Of a stretch of DNA of 64,000 nt, positions 24,250 through 33,481 are shown one piece after another (within the stretch, counting starts at the first letter, position 1; the number at the start of each line of letters is the position of its first letter). Made by a program: the position numbers and the translations under genes. The DNA lies in the NCBI RefSeq assembly GCF_000316035.1, contig NZ_ANHX01000021.1:62001-126000 (forward strand). Reading direction: 5' to 3'. The notes beneath the pieces were generated by a model. The model did no database searches. It was not told the DNA's origin and saw only the letters and a program-made list of their open reading frames with translations. This stretch comes from Paenibacillus sp. PAMC 26794 (lineage in GTDB: Bacteria > Bacillota > Bacilli > Paenibacillales > Paenibacillaceae).

Positions 24250-25131
24250 CTAGTAGTGAACCCAACGTTTCTGACCAAGCCACTGCAATACAGTGAAGAC
24301 CATAATGATGGCAAAGAGTGCCCAGCTAATGGCAGCAGCGTAGCCCATCTCGTAGTAGCGGAAGGCATTCTGGTAGATAAACAGCGACAAGACGGTTGTA
24401 CTGTTCCCCGGCCCACCCTGGGTAATCGCTTGAATGATACCAAAGTTTTTGATGGTCATAATCAGTCCCGTAATTAGCAGTAAAAATGTAGTTGGACTCA
24501 CAAGCGGCCAGATCACTTGGCGTATCGTCTGCCAAGGACGGGCTCCATCAATCCGTGCTGCCTCAACCAATTCCTCCGGGATTTCCTGCAAAGCTGCCAG
24601 ATAAATAATCATGTTGTAACCCAGCATGAACCAAATCCAGATGATATCAATCGCAACCATGGACCATTCGGTTGTTGATAACCAGCCGGGAGGGTTCGTA
24701 ATACCGATTCCGCGCAAGAAGCCATTAATCGGTCCCGACGTTGGCTGGAACAGAAGCATCCAGACAAAGGCGATGGCAACACCGCTGGTGATATAGGGCA
24801 TAAAATAGAGGGCACGCAGCGTTTTTTGCCAATACACCGACTTGTTCAGCGCCACCGCCACGATAAATGCCAACCCCATCGATACCGGAACCGCTAACAG
24901 AAATACAAATGTATTTCGCAGCGCCACGCCAAACAGATCATCATTCAACATCCGACGGATATTGTCCAGCCCTACGAAATTCGTCTCCGGGCTCATGAAT
25001 TTGTAATCAGTGAACATGAGATAGAACGAATAGACAGCCGGTATAATAAAAAACAACAGCACGCCAATCATATTGGGCCCAATAAACAGATACCCGAGCC
25101 TGCTCTGCCGTTTCATCCAGGATTTATGCAT
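24250..25131 (-). CDS. Sugar ABC transporter permease (MalF/LplB type)
   Basis: 293 residues from the ATG at 25131 (MHKSWMKRQSRLGYLF). Six membrane helices. EAA loop: EAARIDGARPWQTIRQVIWPLVSPT. It ends 16 nt before the second permease and lies about 210 bp after the binding-protein gene, from which it is separated by a terminator-like hairpin. Oligosaccharide import is inferred from the CUT1 family. Confidence 0.88.
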   Translation of the reverse strand: MHKSWMKRQSRLGYLFIGPNMIGVLLFFIIPAVYSFYLMFTDYKFMSPETNFVGLDNIRRMLNDDLFGVALRNTFVFLLAVPVSMGLAFIVAVALNKSVYWQKTLRALYFMPYITSGVAIAFVWMLLFQPTSGPINGFLRGIGITNPPGWLSTTEWSMVAIDIIWIWFMLGYNMIIYLAALQEIPEELVEAARIDGARPWQTIRQVIWPLVSPTTFLLLITGLIMTIKNFGIIQAITQGGPGNSTTVLSLFIYQNAFRYYEMGYAAAISWALFAIIMVFTVLQWLGQKRWVHY

Positions 25132-25287
25132 ATGCTCCCCCACTCCTTAACATCTGTTCTGGAATTAAGCATAACAAGATGTCCTCTAACATTTAAGGAA
25201 CATAACCCTGTACCTGATATCACAGATATATGTATTTCGGCAGTGCCTTTCGGGAGGAAAACAACATGGAATTGTTCTATTGCTTAT

Positions 25288-25316
25288 ATAGAAAAAACCG
25301 CCCCATTGGGACGGCC
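25288..25316 (-). terminator. Intra-operon terminator after the first binding-protein gene
   Basis: On the minus strand, CCGTCCC-AAT-GGGGCGG (one G-U pair) is followed by TTTTTTC. It lies 24 nt past the binding-protein stop and 160 bp before the permease start. Partial read-through would give more binding-protein mRNA than permease mRNA. Confidence 0.75.
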
Positions 25317-25339
25317 TTTGGACTCATTACTTTTGCCTT

Positions 25340-26656
25340 CTATTGATTCTGCTTCAGCCAGTCATTATGGCGTTTGACCATGTTCTGTACCGTAACTTCG
25401 GCAGTCTGGTTACCAAGGAAGAACTTTTCATACTCCTGTGCACGCAGATCGACCACTTCCTGCGCAATACTGCGGACAAACGTAGGTGTCTCGTCACCGT
25501 ACAACACAAATTCCAGAGACTCTTTGTCATAAGAATCGGCATAATCACCCAGCAGATGATCAATGGCAGTCTGCTGATCAACGGCATTCGATGAAGGCAG
25601 ACGTCCACCCGCAGCCATCGGCATCATTCCCCCATCGGCGTACCATTTCAGGAACTCCCATGCGGCTTCTTTATTTTTCGACTTGGAATTGATCGCGATA
25701 AAGTCACCAAGTCCTCCACTCTTCACCATATCTGCTTCTTGTGCAGCCAGTCTCGGTACAGGGGCAAAGGCGATTTTCCAATCCCTCGGGAACTCGGTCA
25801 TATTGTTCGATGTGCGGATCAGCCATTCGCCGATATTAATCATGGCAGACTCACCGCCAAGGAACATGTTTTCCACCGGCATTTTGGAAGTCAGCTGCTC
25901 TCCGAGCGGAGGGGTGGTTGCATCCTCCTTCATCATTCCGTTCAACGTCTCCAGCCATTTGGTAACGAGTGGATCATCAAGGTTGGAAGAACCGTCTGCC
26001 TTAACATAGCCGTTCTTCACCAGAACAGAATCGAGCGGGTCTACATAGGAAGCGGTATGCTGCACCAATCCGTACTTGAAGCCAGCAGCCTTCAGTTTGA
26101 GTGCATATTCACGAGCTTCATCCCAAGTCCAGGCTGTTGGTACGCTCAGTCCCGCTTGATCAAGCGCTTTCATATTTAAAGCGAAGAAGGCAGCGTTTTT
26201 CTTGGTTGGCATCCCGTAATATTTGCCATCCACTTTCCAGGAAGCCGCATCTTCACCCATTTTCTCATCAATGTTGTAGTCGGTGAACTCGCCCAGATCC
26301 AGTGCTGTACCGCCCTTGATGCGTTTATCCAGATTCGTGAGGGTATAGTTGACATACAGGTCAACGTTTTGCCCGGTGGACAGCGCCGTATCCAGCTTCA
26401 GGTTGCCATCATCGTCATTCACAAACCGCACATATTCCACCTGAATATCAGGATGCTCCGCATTCCAGGTATCCACCACTTCCTGTGGACCATTCTCGGG
26501 CGGCACCGCGCCCCACATGGTGAGCTTCACTTTTCCCCCTGCCGCTCCACCTCCGTTATCTCCACCGTTCGTCTCATTTTTACCTACACAGCCGGCAAGC
26601 AAGCCCAGCATCAGCGCACCTACGATTAATCCCGTTAATCCTTTTTTGATTCTCAT
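25340..26656 (-). CDS. Sugar ABC transporter substrate-binding lipoprotein (CUT1)
   Basis: 438 residues. Lipobox LLAGC (Cys23) after the signal peptide MRIKKGLTGLIVGALMLG. Bacterial solute-binding family 1: KLTMWGAVPPENGPQEVVDTWN, LNMKALDQAGLSVPTAWTWDEA, FLGGESAMINIGEWLI and SKNKEAAWEFLKWYADG. It captures an oligosaccharide and hands it to the permeases downstream. Start and GGGAGG site are clear. The gene lies between the YesN-type regulator and its permeases; closeness to the GH10 gene makes xylo-oligosaccharide a guess only. Confidence 0.9.
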   Translation of the reverse strand: MRIKKGLTGLIVGALMLGLLAGCVGKNETNGGDNGGGAAGGKVKLTMWGAVPPENGPQEVVDTWNAEHPDIQVEYVRFVNDDDGNLKLDTALSTGQNVDLYVNYTLTNLDKRIKGGTALDLGEFTDYNIDEKMGEDAASWKVDGKYYGMPTKKNAAFFALNMKALDQAGLSVPTAWTWDEAREYALKLKAAGFKYGLVQHTASYVDPLDSVLVKNGYVKADGSSNLDDPLVTKWLETLNGMMKEDATTPPLGEQLTSKMPVENMFLGGESAMINIGEWLIRTSNNMTEFPRDWKIAFAPVPRLAAQEADMVKSGGLGDFIAINSKSKNKEAAWEFLKWYADGGMMPMAAGGRLPSSNAVDQQTAIDHLLGDYADSYDKESLEFVLYGDETPTFVRSIAQEVVDLRAQEYEKFFLGNQTAEVTVQNMVKRHNDWLKQNQ

Positions 26657-26824
26657 CTGGTCACATGACCTCCCTGAATTGAAGTGTACCTTCCGTTACA
26701 TCGTAGCAGGGACCTTGCTGGGTTCATAAGATACATATCCATGATTCGGATTGAACAAAAATACGGATTTACTTGTGCTTGCCTGAGCACTCGGTACACA
26801 TATTCCTTCTACTCATCCTGTGAG

Positions 26825-27676
26825 TCACGAACGATGGCGATACTGGCTGGGCGTGCAACCGGTCCAACGCTTGAATATTTTAATGAAATAATTATCACTT
26901 CCGAACCCTACCCGGTAACCAATCTCCTGTACAGGAAGGTCCGTCTCGCGCAAGTATTCAGCCGCTTTCTCCATCCGTACCCCATGCAAGTAATGAATCA
27001 GGGTATGGCCGGTTTTCTTTTTGAACAAAGCACTCACATAATTCTCGCCCATCATCACATATCGTGACATGGATTTGACGGTAATGTCTTGGTCGTAATG
27101 CTGTCCGATGTATTGAATTATTTTGCTAATCTCCGGATGCTTCACAATCGGCTCACGAACAGGTGTAAATGGAAGATCCGTATCAGACGGGGGCGCAGAA
27201 GAGACCGTAAGAGAATTAGGCAAATCAGGCGTTGATGTGAGAACCGGTGTGGAAGGTGGCACTTCATGATGATCTGTCTCTGTCCGGGCTTCAGTTGAAG
27301 CTCCCAGTTCTGCACTTACTTTACGGAGTGTATCACGCAGTGAATTCACACTCATGGACAGTTTCAGAATATAATTGGAAGCCCCGTATTCCATTGCCCG
27401 GCGTACATATTCGAACTCCCCCATACAGGTGAGCATGACAAATTTGGTTTTTAACCCGGCCTGACGGGTCTGTTTGAGTAATTCCAGACCATCCATACCT
27501 GGCATGACAATATCGGTCAGTACCAGATCCGGTGTATCCTGTATAATCATCGCCAGCGCTTCGGTCCCATTACCGGATTCTCCGATGACCGTGAAACCCA
27601 GCTCTTCCCAGGAAATAATCTCTCGCACCGACTCTCGTACGAATACCTCATCCTCTACAAGTAATACTTTCCACAT
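26825..27676 (-). CDS. YesN-type response regulator (receiver + AraC HTH)
   Basis: 283 residues from the ATG at 27676 (MWKVLLVEDE, GGAGAGGGG upstream). Receiver domain (1-120): acidic VEDE, phospho-acceptor Asp in VLTDIVMPGMDG, Lys replaced near LKLS. A Ser/Pro/Thr-rich linker of about 50 residues leads to a C-terminal AraC/HTH_18 domain (ITVKSMSRYVMMGENYVSALFKKKTG, VQEIGYRVGFGSDNYFIKIFKRWTGCTP). It pairs with the YesM-type kinase upstream and should control the sugar ABC genes downstream. Element R3 separates it from the kinase gene. Confidence 0.88.
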   Translation of the reverse strand: MWKVLLVEDEVFVRESVREIISWEELGFTVIGESGNGTEALAMIIQDTPDLVLTDIVMPGMDGLELLKQTRQAGLKTKFVMLTCMGEFEYVRRAMEYGASNYILKLSMSVNSLRDTLRKVSAELGASTEARTETDHHEVPPSTPVLTSTPDLPNSLTVSSAPPSDTDLPFTPVREPIVKHPEISKIIQYIGQHYDQDITVKSMSRYVMMGENYVSALFKKKTGHTLIHYLHGVRMEKAAEYLRETDLPVQEIGYRVGFGSDNYFIKIFKRWTGCTPSQYRHRS

Positions 27677-27701
27677 GCCAGATTCCCCTCTCCAGTCGTG
27701 T

Positions 27702-27864
27702 AGGACGTGTCTCAAAACTCGCGAAGTGCATCTTTTACCGCCTTTTCGCCCCATGCTGCGTCACTTCCCCTTGACGTGCCCCGGCACGCCTGCGGAAAAC
27801 TTCCTTGCTTGGAACGAAAATTCAGCAAAATCTGCTTCCTTCGGAGTTTTCAGACACGCCCTAG
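27702..27864. mobile_element. R3: ~160-bp MITE-like element between kinase and regulator genes
   Basis: Terminal inverted repeats GGACGTGTCTCAAAACTC (left) and GGGCGTGTCTGAAAACTC (right, complement) differ at two positions and are flanked by TAG on both sides, a possible 3-bp target duplication. The interior codes for nothing I recognise. The right flank TAG supplies the stop codon of the sensor kinase. The left end of R2 is similar, so the two may share a mobilising transposase, perhaps IS5-like (inference). Confidence 0.6.
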
Positions 27865-29681
27865 TCTGACCGCTTCTGTAAGTAAGGCGTCGACAATAAA
27901 AAAGGAATGCTGAACCTCACTAATGTCCCCGGCTTGGTATCAATCACTTCAAGTTCACTTTGGCCTTTGAACAATAATCGCAATCGTTCCTTAAGGTTAG
28001 ACAGGCCAATCCCCGGACGTGTGCGGGTCATCTGCTGACGCCGGGATTCCTCCATGCCAATTCCGTTGTCGGCCACCTCCAGCATCAGCTTTCCTGTGCC
28101 TTGCCTGTAAATTCCGATGCGGATCTGACCAAGCTGCTCCAGTGGCCCGACACCGTGGTGAATGGCATTCTCCACCAGTGGCTGCAAGCTCAGTTTGGGC
28201 ACCAGCGCATACTCCAGTTTATCGTCAAATTCACAAGTCACCTCAAAGCTATCACGGTAACGAATCCGCTGAATATGAAGGTAGGCTTGAACCAACTCGA
28301 TCTCATCCTTCAGGTATACCAATTCGACCTGTGAATTCAGGCTGACCTCCAGTAATTTCCCCAAGGAAACACACATCTCGGAGATCTCTTCATTCCCGCT
28401 GCGGATCGCACTCCATTTCATTGTATTCAATGTATTCAGGAGAAAGTGCGGATTCATCTGGGCCAGGAGCATATGAAAATGTACCGCTTCCTTCTGGCGT
28501 TCTTCCGCCTTGAGTCTGGCGATCATCTGATTGGCATCATCCAGCATGGTATTGAACGTGCGTGTCAGTTCCAATACTTCCCCACGGCTGCGGCCTTCAG
28601 GGATACGGACCTTGAGGTTTTTGCGTACAACCTCCTTCATCTGGTTCTGCAGATGTGATAAAGGCCGAGTGAACGTCGCCGAGATCATAAAGGCCATGAG
28701 CACAAATGCTGCTGTGAAGCCAAAAAACGTTAAAAAATAGCGCTGCTTAAGCCCCGATATCTCCGTAAACAACACAGCTAGTGGAATACGATTTACCATG
28801 TACCAGTCCAGTGACTCGATGTATACGTAGTTAATCAGCGTATCTGAATCATTATCCGTCAGATAGGCCTCTGCCGGATGAAGTGCAATTTCCCGGGTCA
28901 CGTCTGGGGAAAGTACCGCTTTTTCGGACGAGCGGGCAATCGTTTCCCCATTGCCAGTAATCAGGAAATACTCCTGATTGCTCTGCGAATCCTTCAGCAT
29001 AGACTGAAACCAGTACGAATAATCGATGCTGATCCGTGCCATTCCGTACCTTTTGCCGCCACTGTCCTTCATATACGCATAGAGGGACAACAGATACGGG
29101 CTGGAGGATAGCTCCCGCAGGACATGGTTGGTATCCCGGGCATCCCAGCGGTAGAGCAACTCTTCTGATGGAAACGAGTTTGAATCAGTGTTGCCCTTGA
29201 TGAAGGTCATTTCTCCAAGATGCTTGCGAAATTGTTCCCGATAAGGGCCATAGGCCAGAGCTTTTTTGGGCAAATACGAAGTGTAAACGCTATCATGAAA
29301 ATCTAACAGCGTGAAGTACACGGAAGGATTATATAGAAAAAAGCTGTTGTTGATCATCTTGAACTTCTCTTCCACCAACGACTTATTCTCAAGCGGAGAA
29401 CGATTGTCTGGAGAAGTCAGGACGTTTCTTACGGCTGAATCCTGTTCCAGAAAAATCAGGGTTTTGAATGCAATACTCATCTGATCCTCCAGAGAACCAT
29501 ACATCTGCACCAGTTGCTCATGGCTCTGTTCGCTGATTTTTTGCTCAACCAGAGATTCGATCTGTCCATAGTTGTAGACATTAAGTACGCTGAATGGCAG
29601 CAGAATCAACACCACAAACGCACCAAACAGCCGATACCTGAGCTTATGCGGCAAAAAGGTCTTCCAGTCGGGCTTTGTCAT
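27861..29681 (-). CDS. YesM-type sensor histidine kinase
   Basis: 606 residues. N-terminal membrane helix (LFGAFVVLILLPFSVLNVY), an extracytoplasmic sensor of about 260 residues, a second helix (FLTFFGFTAAFVLMAFMISA), HAMP, then the His_kinase domain with HFHMLLAQMNPHFLLNTLNTMKW and HATPase with VPKLSLQPLVENAIHHG and DNGIGMEESRR. It senses an external sugar or its binding protein and phosphorylates the YesN-type regulator downstream. Its stop codon lies at the edge of element R3, so the native C-terminus may have been altered; the last residues are LLSTPYLQKRSD. Confidence 0.9.
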   Translation of the reverse strand: MTKPDWKTFLPHKLRYRLFGAFVVLILLPFSVLNVYNYGQIESLVEQKISEQSHEQLVQMYGSLEDQMSIAFKTLIFLEQDSAVRNVLTSPDNRSPLENKSLVEEKFKMINNSFFLYNPSVYFTLLDFHDSVYTSYLPKKALAYGPYREQFRKHLGEMTFIKGNTDSNSFPSEELLYRWDARDTNHVLRELSSSPYLLSLYAYMKDSGGKRYGMARISIDYSYWFQSMLKDSQSNQEYFLITGNGETIARSSEKAVLSPDVTREIALHPAEAYLTDNDSDTLINYVYIESLDWYMVNRIPLAVLFTEISGLKQRYFLTFFGFTAAFVLMAFMISATFTRPLSHLQNQMKEVVRKNLKVRIPEGRSRGEVLELTRTFNTMLDDANQMIARLKAEERQKEAVHFHMLLAQMNPHFLLNTLNTMKWSAIRSGNEEISEMCVSLGKLLEVSLNSQVELVYLKDEIELVQAYLHIQRIRYRDSFEVTCEFDDKLEYALVPKLSLQPLVENAIHHGVGPLEQLGQIRIGIYRQGTGKLMLEVADNGIGMEESRRQQMTRTRPGIGLSNLKERLRLLFKGQSELEVIDTKPGTLVRFSIPFLLSTPYLQKRSD

Positions 29682-29823
29682 CCCCTCAGCGCTCCCCCTG
29701 CAATTATTGAGATCATTATACCATCAGTTCCCCCGCTTCGGCCGGGGCCGGGCTCATTCGCATGGATATGTGATACCAGTTGCCAGGGACGGGATAGGGA
29801 TACACAGATTTGTTCTATTGCAT

Positions 29824-29853
29824 TAAAAAAACCGGAGATCTGGGATCTCCGGC
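29824..29853 (-). terminator. Terminator of the GH10 xylanase gene
   Basis: CCGGAGATC / GATCTCCGG, a perfect 9-bp stem with a 3-base loop, followed on the minus strand by TTTTTTAATG. It lies 27 nt past the xylanase stop. Confidence 0.85.
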
Positions 29854-29879
29854 TAGGCTAGATATAACGACTTAGCAAA

Positions 29880-32209
29880 TTAGGATATAGGCTCCACTCC
29901 CCAGACAAGCTCGCCGTTCAGGTAAAGAGTTACCTTGGTCCAATCGGCAAAAGAGGTCTGCAGCGGGTTAAAGGAATAATCATCCCCTTCGCTGTAATTG
30001 GACCAGTCTGCTTTGTGCAACCGGGTATGTATCTCCCCAGAGGTTCCTCCGACCGGGATCACGCCTGCTCCGGTACCGAACTTCAGTTCCAGATAATGGT
30101 CCGCTCCAGGAACAGGTGCAGGCAGTTTCACTATGCTGCCGCTGATCTGACTGCCTCCAAGCTGTGCATAATCACAGAAAAAGGATTGTGGTTTCTCCCC
30201 GTCCACTGTATACCAGTAACGAATTGTCAGTTCATTCAGGCTAACTGTGGAGGTACCGTTGTTGTGAATGACAAACTGCGGTTTCATTTGGTTATCGAGC
30301 AGATTTGTATCCCCTGCACGATAGGCTAGAGTCAGATTACCAGCAGGCTCTGGCGGCCCTCCACCCTGGACCTTTGCGGAAGCTTGAACGGAGTTCACAC
30401 TCTTCCCAACGCTGTTAACCGCATTCACCACATAGTAGTAGGTGGTTCCAGCAGATACCGCCATATCCTTATAGCTTGTTCCCGATACAGCGGCCACAGA
30501 TGTATACGGTCCGGCTGCTGTCAGCGACCTGTTTACCGTATAGGAAGTCGCACTTGCAGATGCACTCCAGCTTAGATTGATGCTGTTGTCGCTAACCGCA
30601 GTGGCGGTCAGATTCTGCGGAGCGGCTGGTACTGCCTCGACCTGGACCGTCTCTAATACGGACCAATAGGCTGGCTTGGACTGGAGTCGCTCGTCGAAAA
30701 GAAGCGGCCAGTTGTTGCGGGCGACCGGGAAGGTTCGTAGCCAGGTATTGGCATCATCCTTGCCCCACAAGGTAACATTTTTGACTGTGTCCGTATGCCT
30801 CAGGAAGATCTGGAACAGGGACTTGTACAGCGCCGCCTGCTGTGTCTTCAGTTCTTCCGGGAAGATATCATAAGATTGCGAATCATTGGAATATACACTT
30901 ACATCAAGCTCAGTAATATGTGTTTCGAGGCCCAGCGCCTTAAATTTGACAATGGAACTCTCAATTTCCGAAAGGGTTGGATAAAAGAGGCTGATGTGTG
31001 TTTGATGGCCGACTCCGTCAATAGGCACACCCTTGGCTTGAAGGCGAGTGATCAGATTGTAGAGGGCCTGGCTTTTGGCCGGCTCATGGGTATTGTAGTC
31101 ATTAATAAACAACTTGGCATCCGGGTCGGCTGCATGGGCGAATTCAAATGCTTTCTCAATATATTCTTCCCCGGCAATCTGGTACCACAGACTGCGCCGC
31201 AGGCCATCCGGCTCGGAGGCATCAAAAAATTCACAACGTCCCAAGCGTAGATCTGGCCTTGATAACGCTCCATTACCGTCTCAATATGCTGCTGCATCCG
31301 TTCATACAGCACCGTTTTGCTCACCAGATTGCCGTTGGCATCGTGGAATACCCAATCCGGAGTTTGTGTATGCCAAACGAGGGTATGCCCGCGTATCTCT
31401 TGTCCGTTCGCTGCTGCAAAAGCGACTGCGGCATCCGACCCGCTGAAATTATACATACCCTCTTGCGGCTCGGTACTGTCCCATTTCAGAACATTGCCTG
31501 GTGTCAGACTATCAAAATGCTTCGTAAGCAGCTGCTTGTCCGGTTCGGTCAGCAGTTCATTGTTCGTGAAGGCCGTCCCAATTCGAAACTTGCCCGCAAA
31601 AGCATCCTGTAGGGAAGGAATGTCCTCTTCGATCACAATGGGTCCGAGATCCGGCAGCCTCTCCAATCGGAAATCATCCACATAAAAAGAAGCTGTGGCA
31701 CGGTCTGGCACTTCAAAATAAATCGATAACTGATTCGCTGGTTCCAGCATTTTAAACTGTGCAGTAAGCTTGGTCCATCCGCCTGCGGATGCGGTACCGA
31801 ATGTTAAATTTTCATAATGTGTTGTATCTGGCAGGGTACGCTGTAAAGACATATTGAGGTTTGTGCTGGACGCTCCCGCCGGAAGCTTCACCCAGCCAGT
31901 GAACACATACGTCTGTCCCACCTCCAAAAGTTTTGTCACATCCAGCGCTGGCCCATGCCATGTCATAGCACGCCCGCTCACTTCCAGTCCATAATCTCCG
32001 GTACGAGCTGCAACGGCGCTTGCATGAAGCGTTTCTACTTCACCGCGTCCGCTCCAGCTCTGGACCGTGCCATCTTCAAAATCATGACTCAGAATCAAGG
32101 TATTCTCCCCTTCTGCCGCATGGACAGATGGAGCCGCCCAATACAAAGGTACTAACAAAGTTATCATCAAAACAAATTTAAGCGCTTTCAAAAATATCAT
32201 TTTTCTCAT
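29880..32209 (-). pseudogene. Secreted multi-domain GH10 xylanase, frameshifted at the catalytic acid/base
   Basis: Start ATG 32209 (AGGAGA 9 nt upstream), signal peptide ending VHA. Order: CBM4_9-like carbohydrate module (about 37-190), GH10 barrel (about 205-530), FN3 domain (PQNLTATAVSDNSINLSW), CBM3 (LTLAYRAGDTNLLDNQMKPQF to the end). The frame breaks near 31213. The first frame reads YAWDVVNF and then nonsense to a stop at 31052. The second resumes at DASEPDGLRRSLWYQIAG and runs to 29880. GH10 enzymes have DVVNE here, Glu being the acid/base. The DNA GTGAATTTTTTGATGCC would encode VNEFFDA if one GAAT unit were restored, so loss of one of two tandem GAAT copies is the simplest cause. The nucleophile (ITELD) is intact. 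A sequencing error cannot be excluded. With the frame restored it would have about 777 residues. Confidence 0.85.
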
Positions 32210-32234
32210 CGCTTCCATTCTCCTTTATCGAATA

Positions 32235-32270
32235 TTAGGATGAATTCCTTATTCCAAAGGCTAAGGCCAT
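32235..32270 (-). CDS. Candidate 11-codon leader peptide upstream of the GH10 gene
   Basis: ATG to TAA encodes MALAFGIRNSS. It is preceded at 6 nt by AAGGAGGTGGAT, the strongest ribosome site in the area and better than that of the xylanase gene starting 26 nt beyond its stop. Translation here could affect xylanase expression. It may be fortuitous. The rest of the 32210-32570 gap shows a candidate promoter (32360-32389) and a TAAAGTTGTCTT-type tandem near 32520. Confidence 0.3.
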   Translation of the reverse strand: MALAFGIRNSS

Positions 32271-32359
32271 ATCCACCTCCTTGGTTTTAGTTATAAAATC
32301 AGAGTCCTCATTCAAACGGATACGGGGGCATACGTTCGGATAAGGACTCCATATGGTAA

Positions 32360-32389
32360 ATTATAGTATAAATTGTCTATGATCTACAA
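32360..32389 (-). promoter_or_regulatory. Candidate sigma-A promoter of the GH10 gene
   Basis: On the minus strand, TTGTAG (32389-32384), 18 bp, TATAAT (32365-32360). The -10 is a perfect match and the -35 is weak. It would give a leader of roughly 145 nt that includes the 11-codon frame. Confidence 0.4.
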
Positions 32390-32570
32390 CTGAAAAGTAC
32401 TTCCCCTCTAATTTCGGTTAGAAATGCAGTATCCGTTGCTTCTGCATTCATTCACACCAGCTCCTCCATAATCTGGGCAACCCGTAACGAAGGTGTATAC
32501 CTGGTGCTCCGCTGGCTTCAAAAGTTGTCTTTAAAGTTGTCTTCAAAGCTTTCTGCTCACTTCTTTCAGC

Positions 32571-33335
32571 TTACACCCTGTGTCTCCTGCGATACTCAGA
32601 TGGACTTATGCCCAACGTTTTGGAGAACACTCTACTCAGATAAAAACCGTTCTCATATCCGCATCGCTCGGCAATTTGGTTAAGGGTCAGGCTGCTGTCA
32701 GCCAAGAGGTTCTGCGCTTTTTTCAGACGGACCCGTTTGAGATAGCCTGATGGCGTCTCCTGAAAAGCTTCCCGGAAACGCCTTGTCAACTGCACCGGAC
32801 TCAAGGCCAGTCGCTGTGCCAATTCCTGAAGGCTGATCTCCTCTTCCGCCCGCTCCTCCAGCAGCGCTGCCGCTTCAGCCATTCGTGCGTCTTCGGTAAA
32901 TCTCCGCTCCTTTAAGCGATTCTGTCTGCGTTCCACCTGATACAACTGCCACAAATCCATCATAAAATGTGTCTTCCAACGGGCAACTTCCCCCTTATTC
33001 TCCTCACTGTCCTGGCGTAAATAAGCGTACGTCGAGGCTAACCGCTTCGTGTCATTAATCAGCGATTTTCCGGCTGGTGGCAGAAACTCCTCCTCCTCCA
33101 GGCTACTGCTAAACTGTAAATAGTGAAATGTCAGCGGGGTAATGACTGTCCGCCGAAAAGGAACCGCCGGGGGGCACAGCACCAGATCGCCAAAACTCGC
33201 TTCTCCGATCTGACCCCCAATCTCATAATGGAATATTCCCTCTTCGACGGCAAAAGCCACCCAAGTCGTATAGATATCTTCCGTAAGAGAAAATTCCCCT
33301 TTTTGCTTCCAGTAGATGTGGTTAAGCAGCTCCAT
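32571..33335 (-). CDS. AraC-family transcriptional regulator
   Basis: 254 residues, ATG 33335 with GGGTGG upstream. The N-terminal cupin-like sensor (TWVAFAVEEGIFHYEIGGQIGEASFGDLVLCPP) is followed by a linker and HTH_18 (ISLQELAQRLALSPVQLTRRFREAFQETP, LTLNQIAERCGYENGFYLSRVFSKTLGISP). It is divergent from the large FAD oxidoreductase gene (start 33482), which it probably activates from the 146-bp gap. Confidence 0.85.
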   Translation of the reverse strand: MELLNHIYWKQKGEFSLTEDIYTTWVAFAVEEGIFHYEIGGQIGEASFGDLVLCPPAVPFRRTVITPLTFHYLQFSSSLEEEEFLPPAGKSLINDTKRLASTYAYLRQDSEENKGEVARWKTHFMMDLWQLYQVERRQNRLKERRFTEDARMAEAAALLEERAEEEISLQELAQRLALSPVQLTRRFREAFQETPSGYLKRVRLKKAQNLLADSSLTLNQIAERCGYENGFYLSRVFSKTLGISPSEYRRRHRV

Positions 33336-33481
33336 GACTTGACCACCCTTTCTGTGAAATAAAGTATATGTTTGATGATAGTATAGTGCATTTAAAAAGT
33401 GAATATATAAATCTAAGATGAAATTATAGATATGTAGTTGGAGTCAAGGTGGATCTAACTTCAGTTAAGGAGGTCACAGAT

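Noticed and set aside
32170..32190. AAGCGCTTTC cre-like core in the xylanase signal-peptide codons
   Set aside because: It poorly matches the outer consensus positions and lies inside the coding sequence; not strong enough to list.
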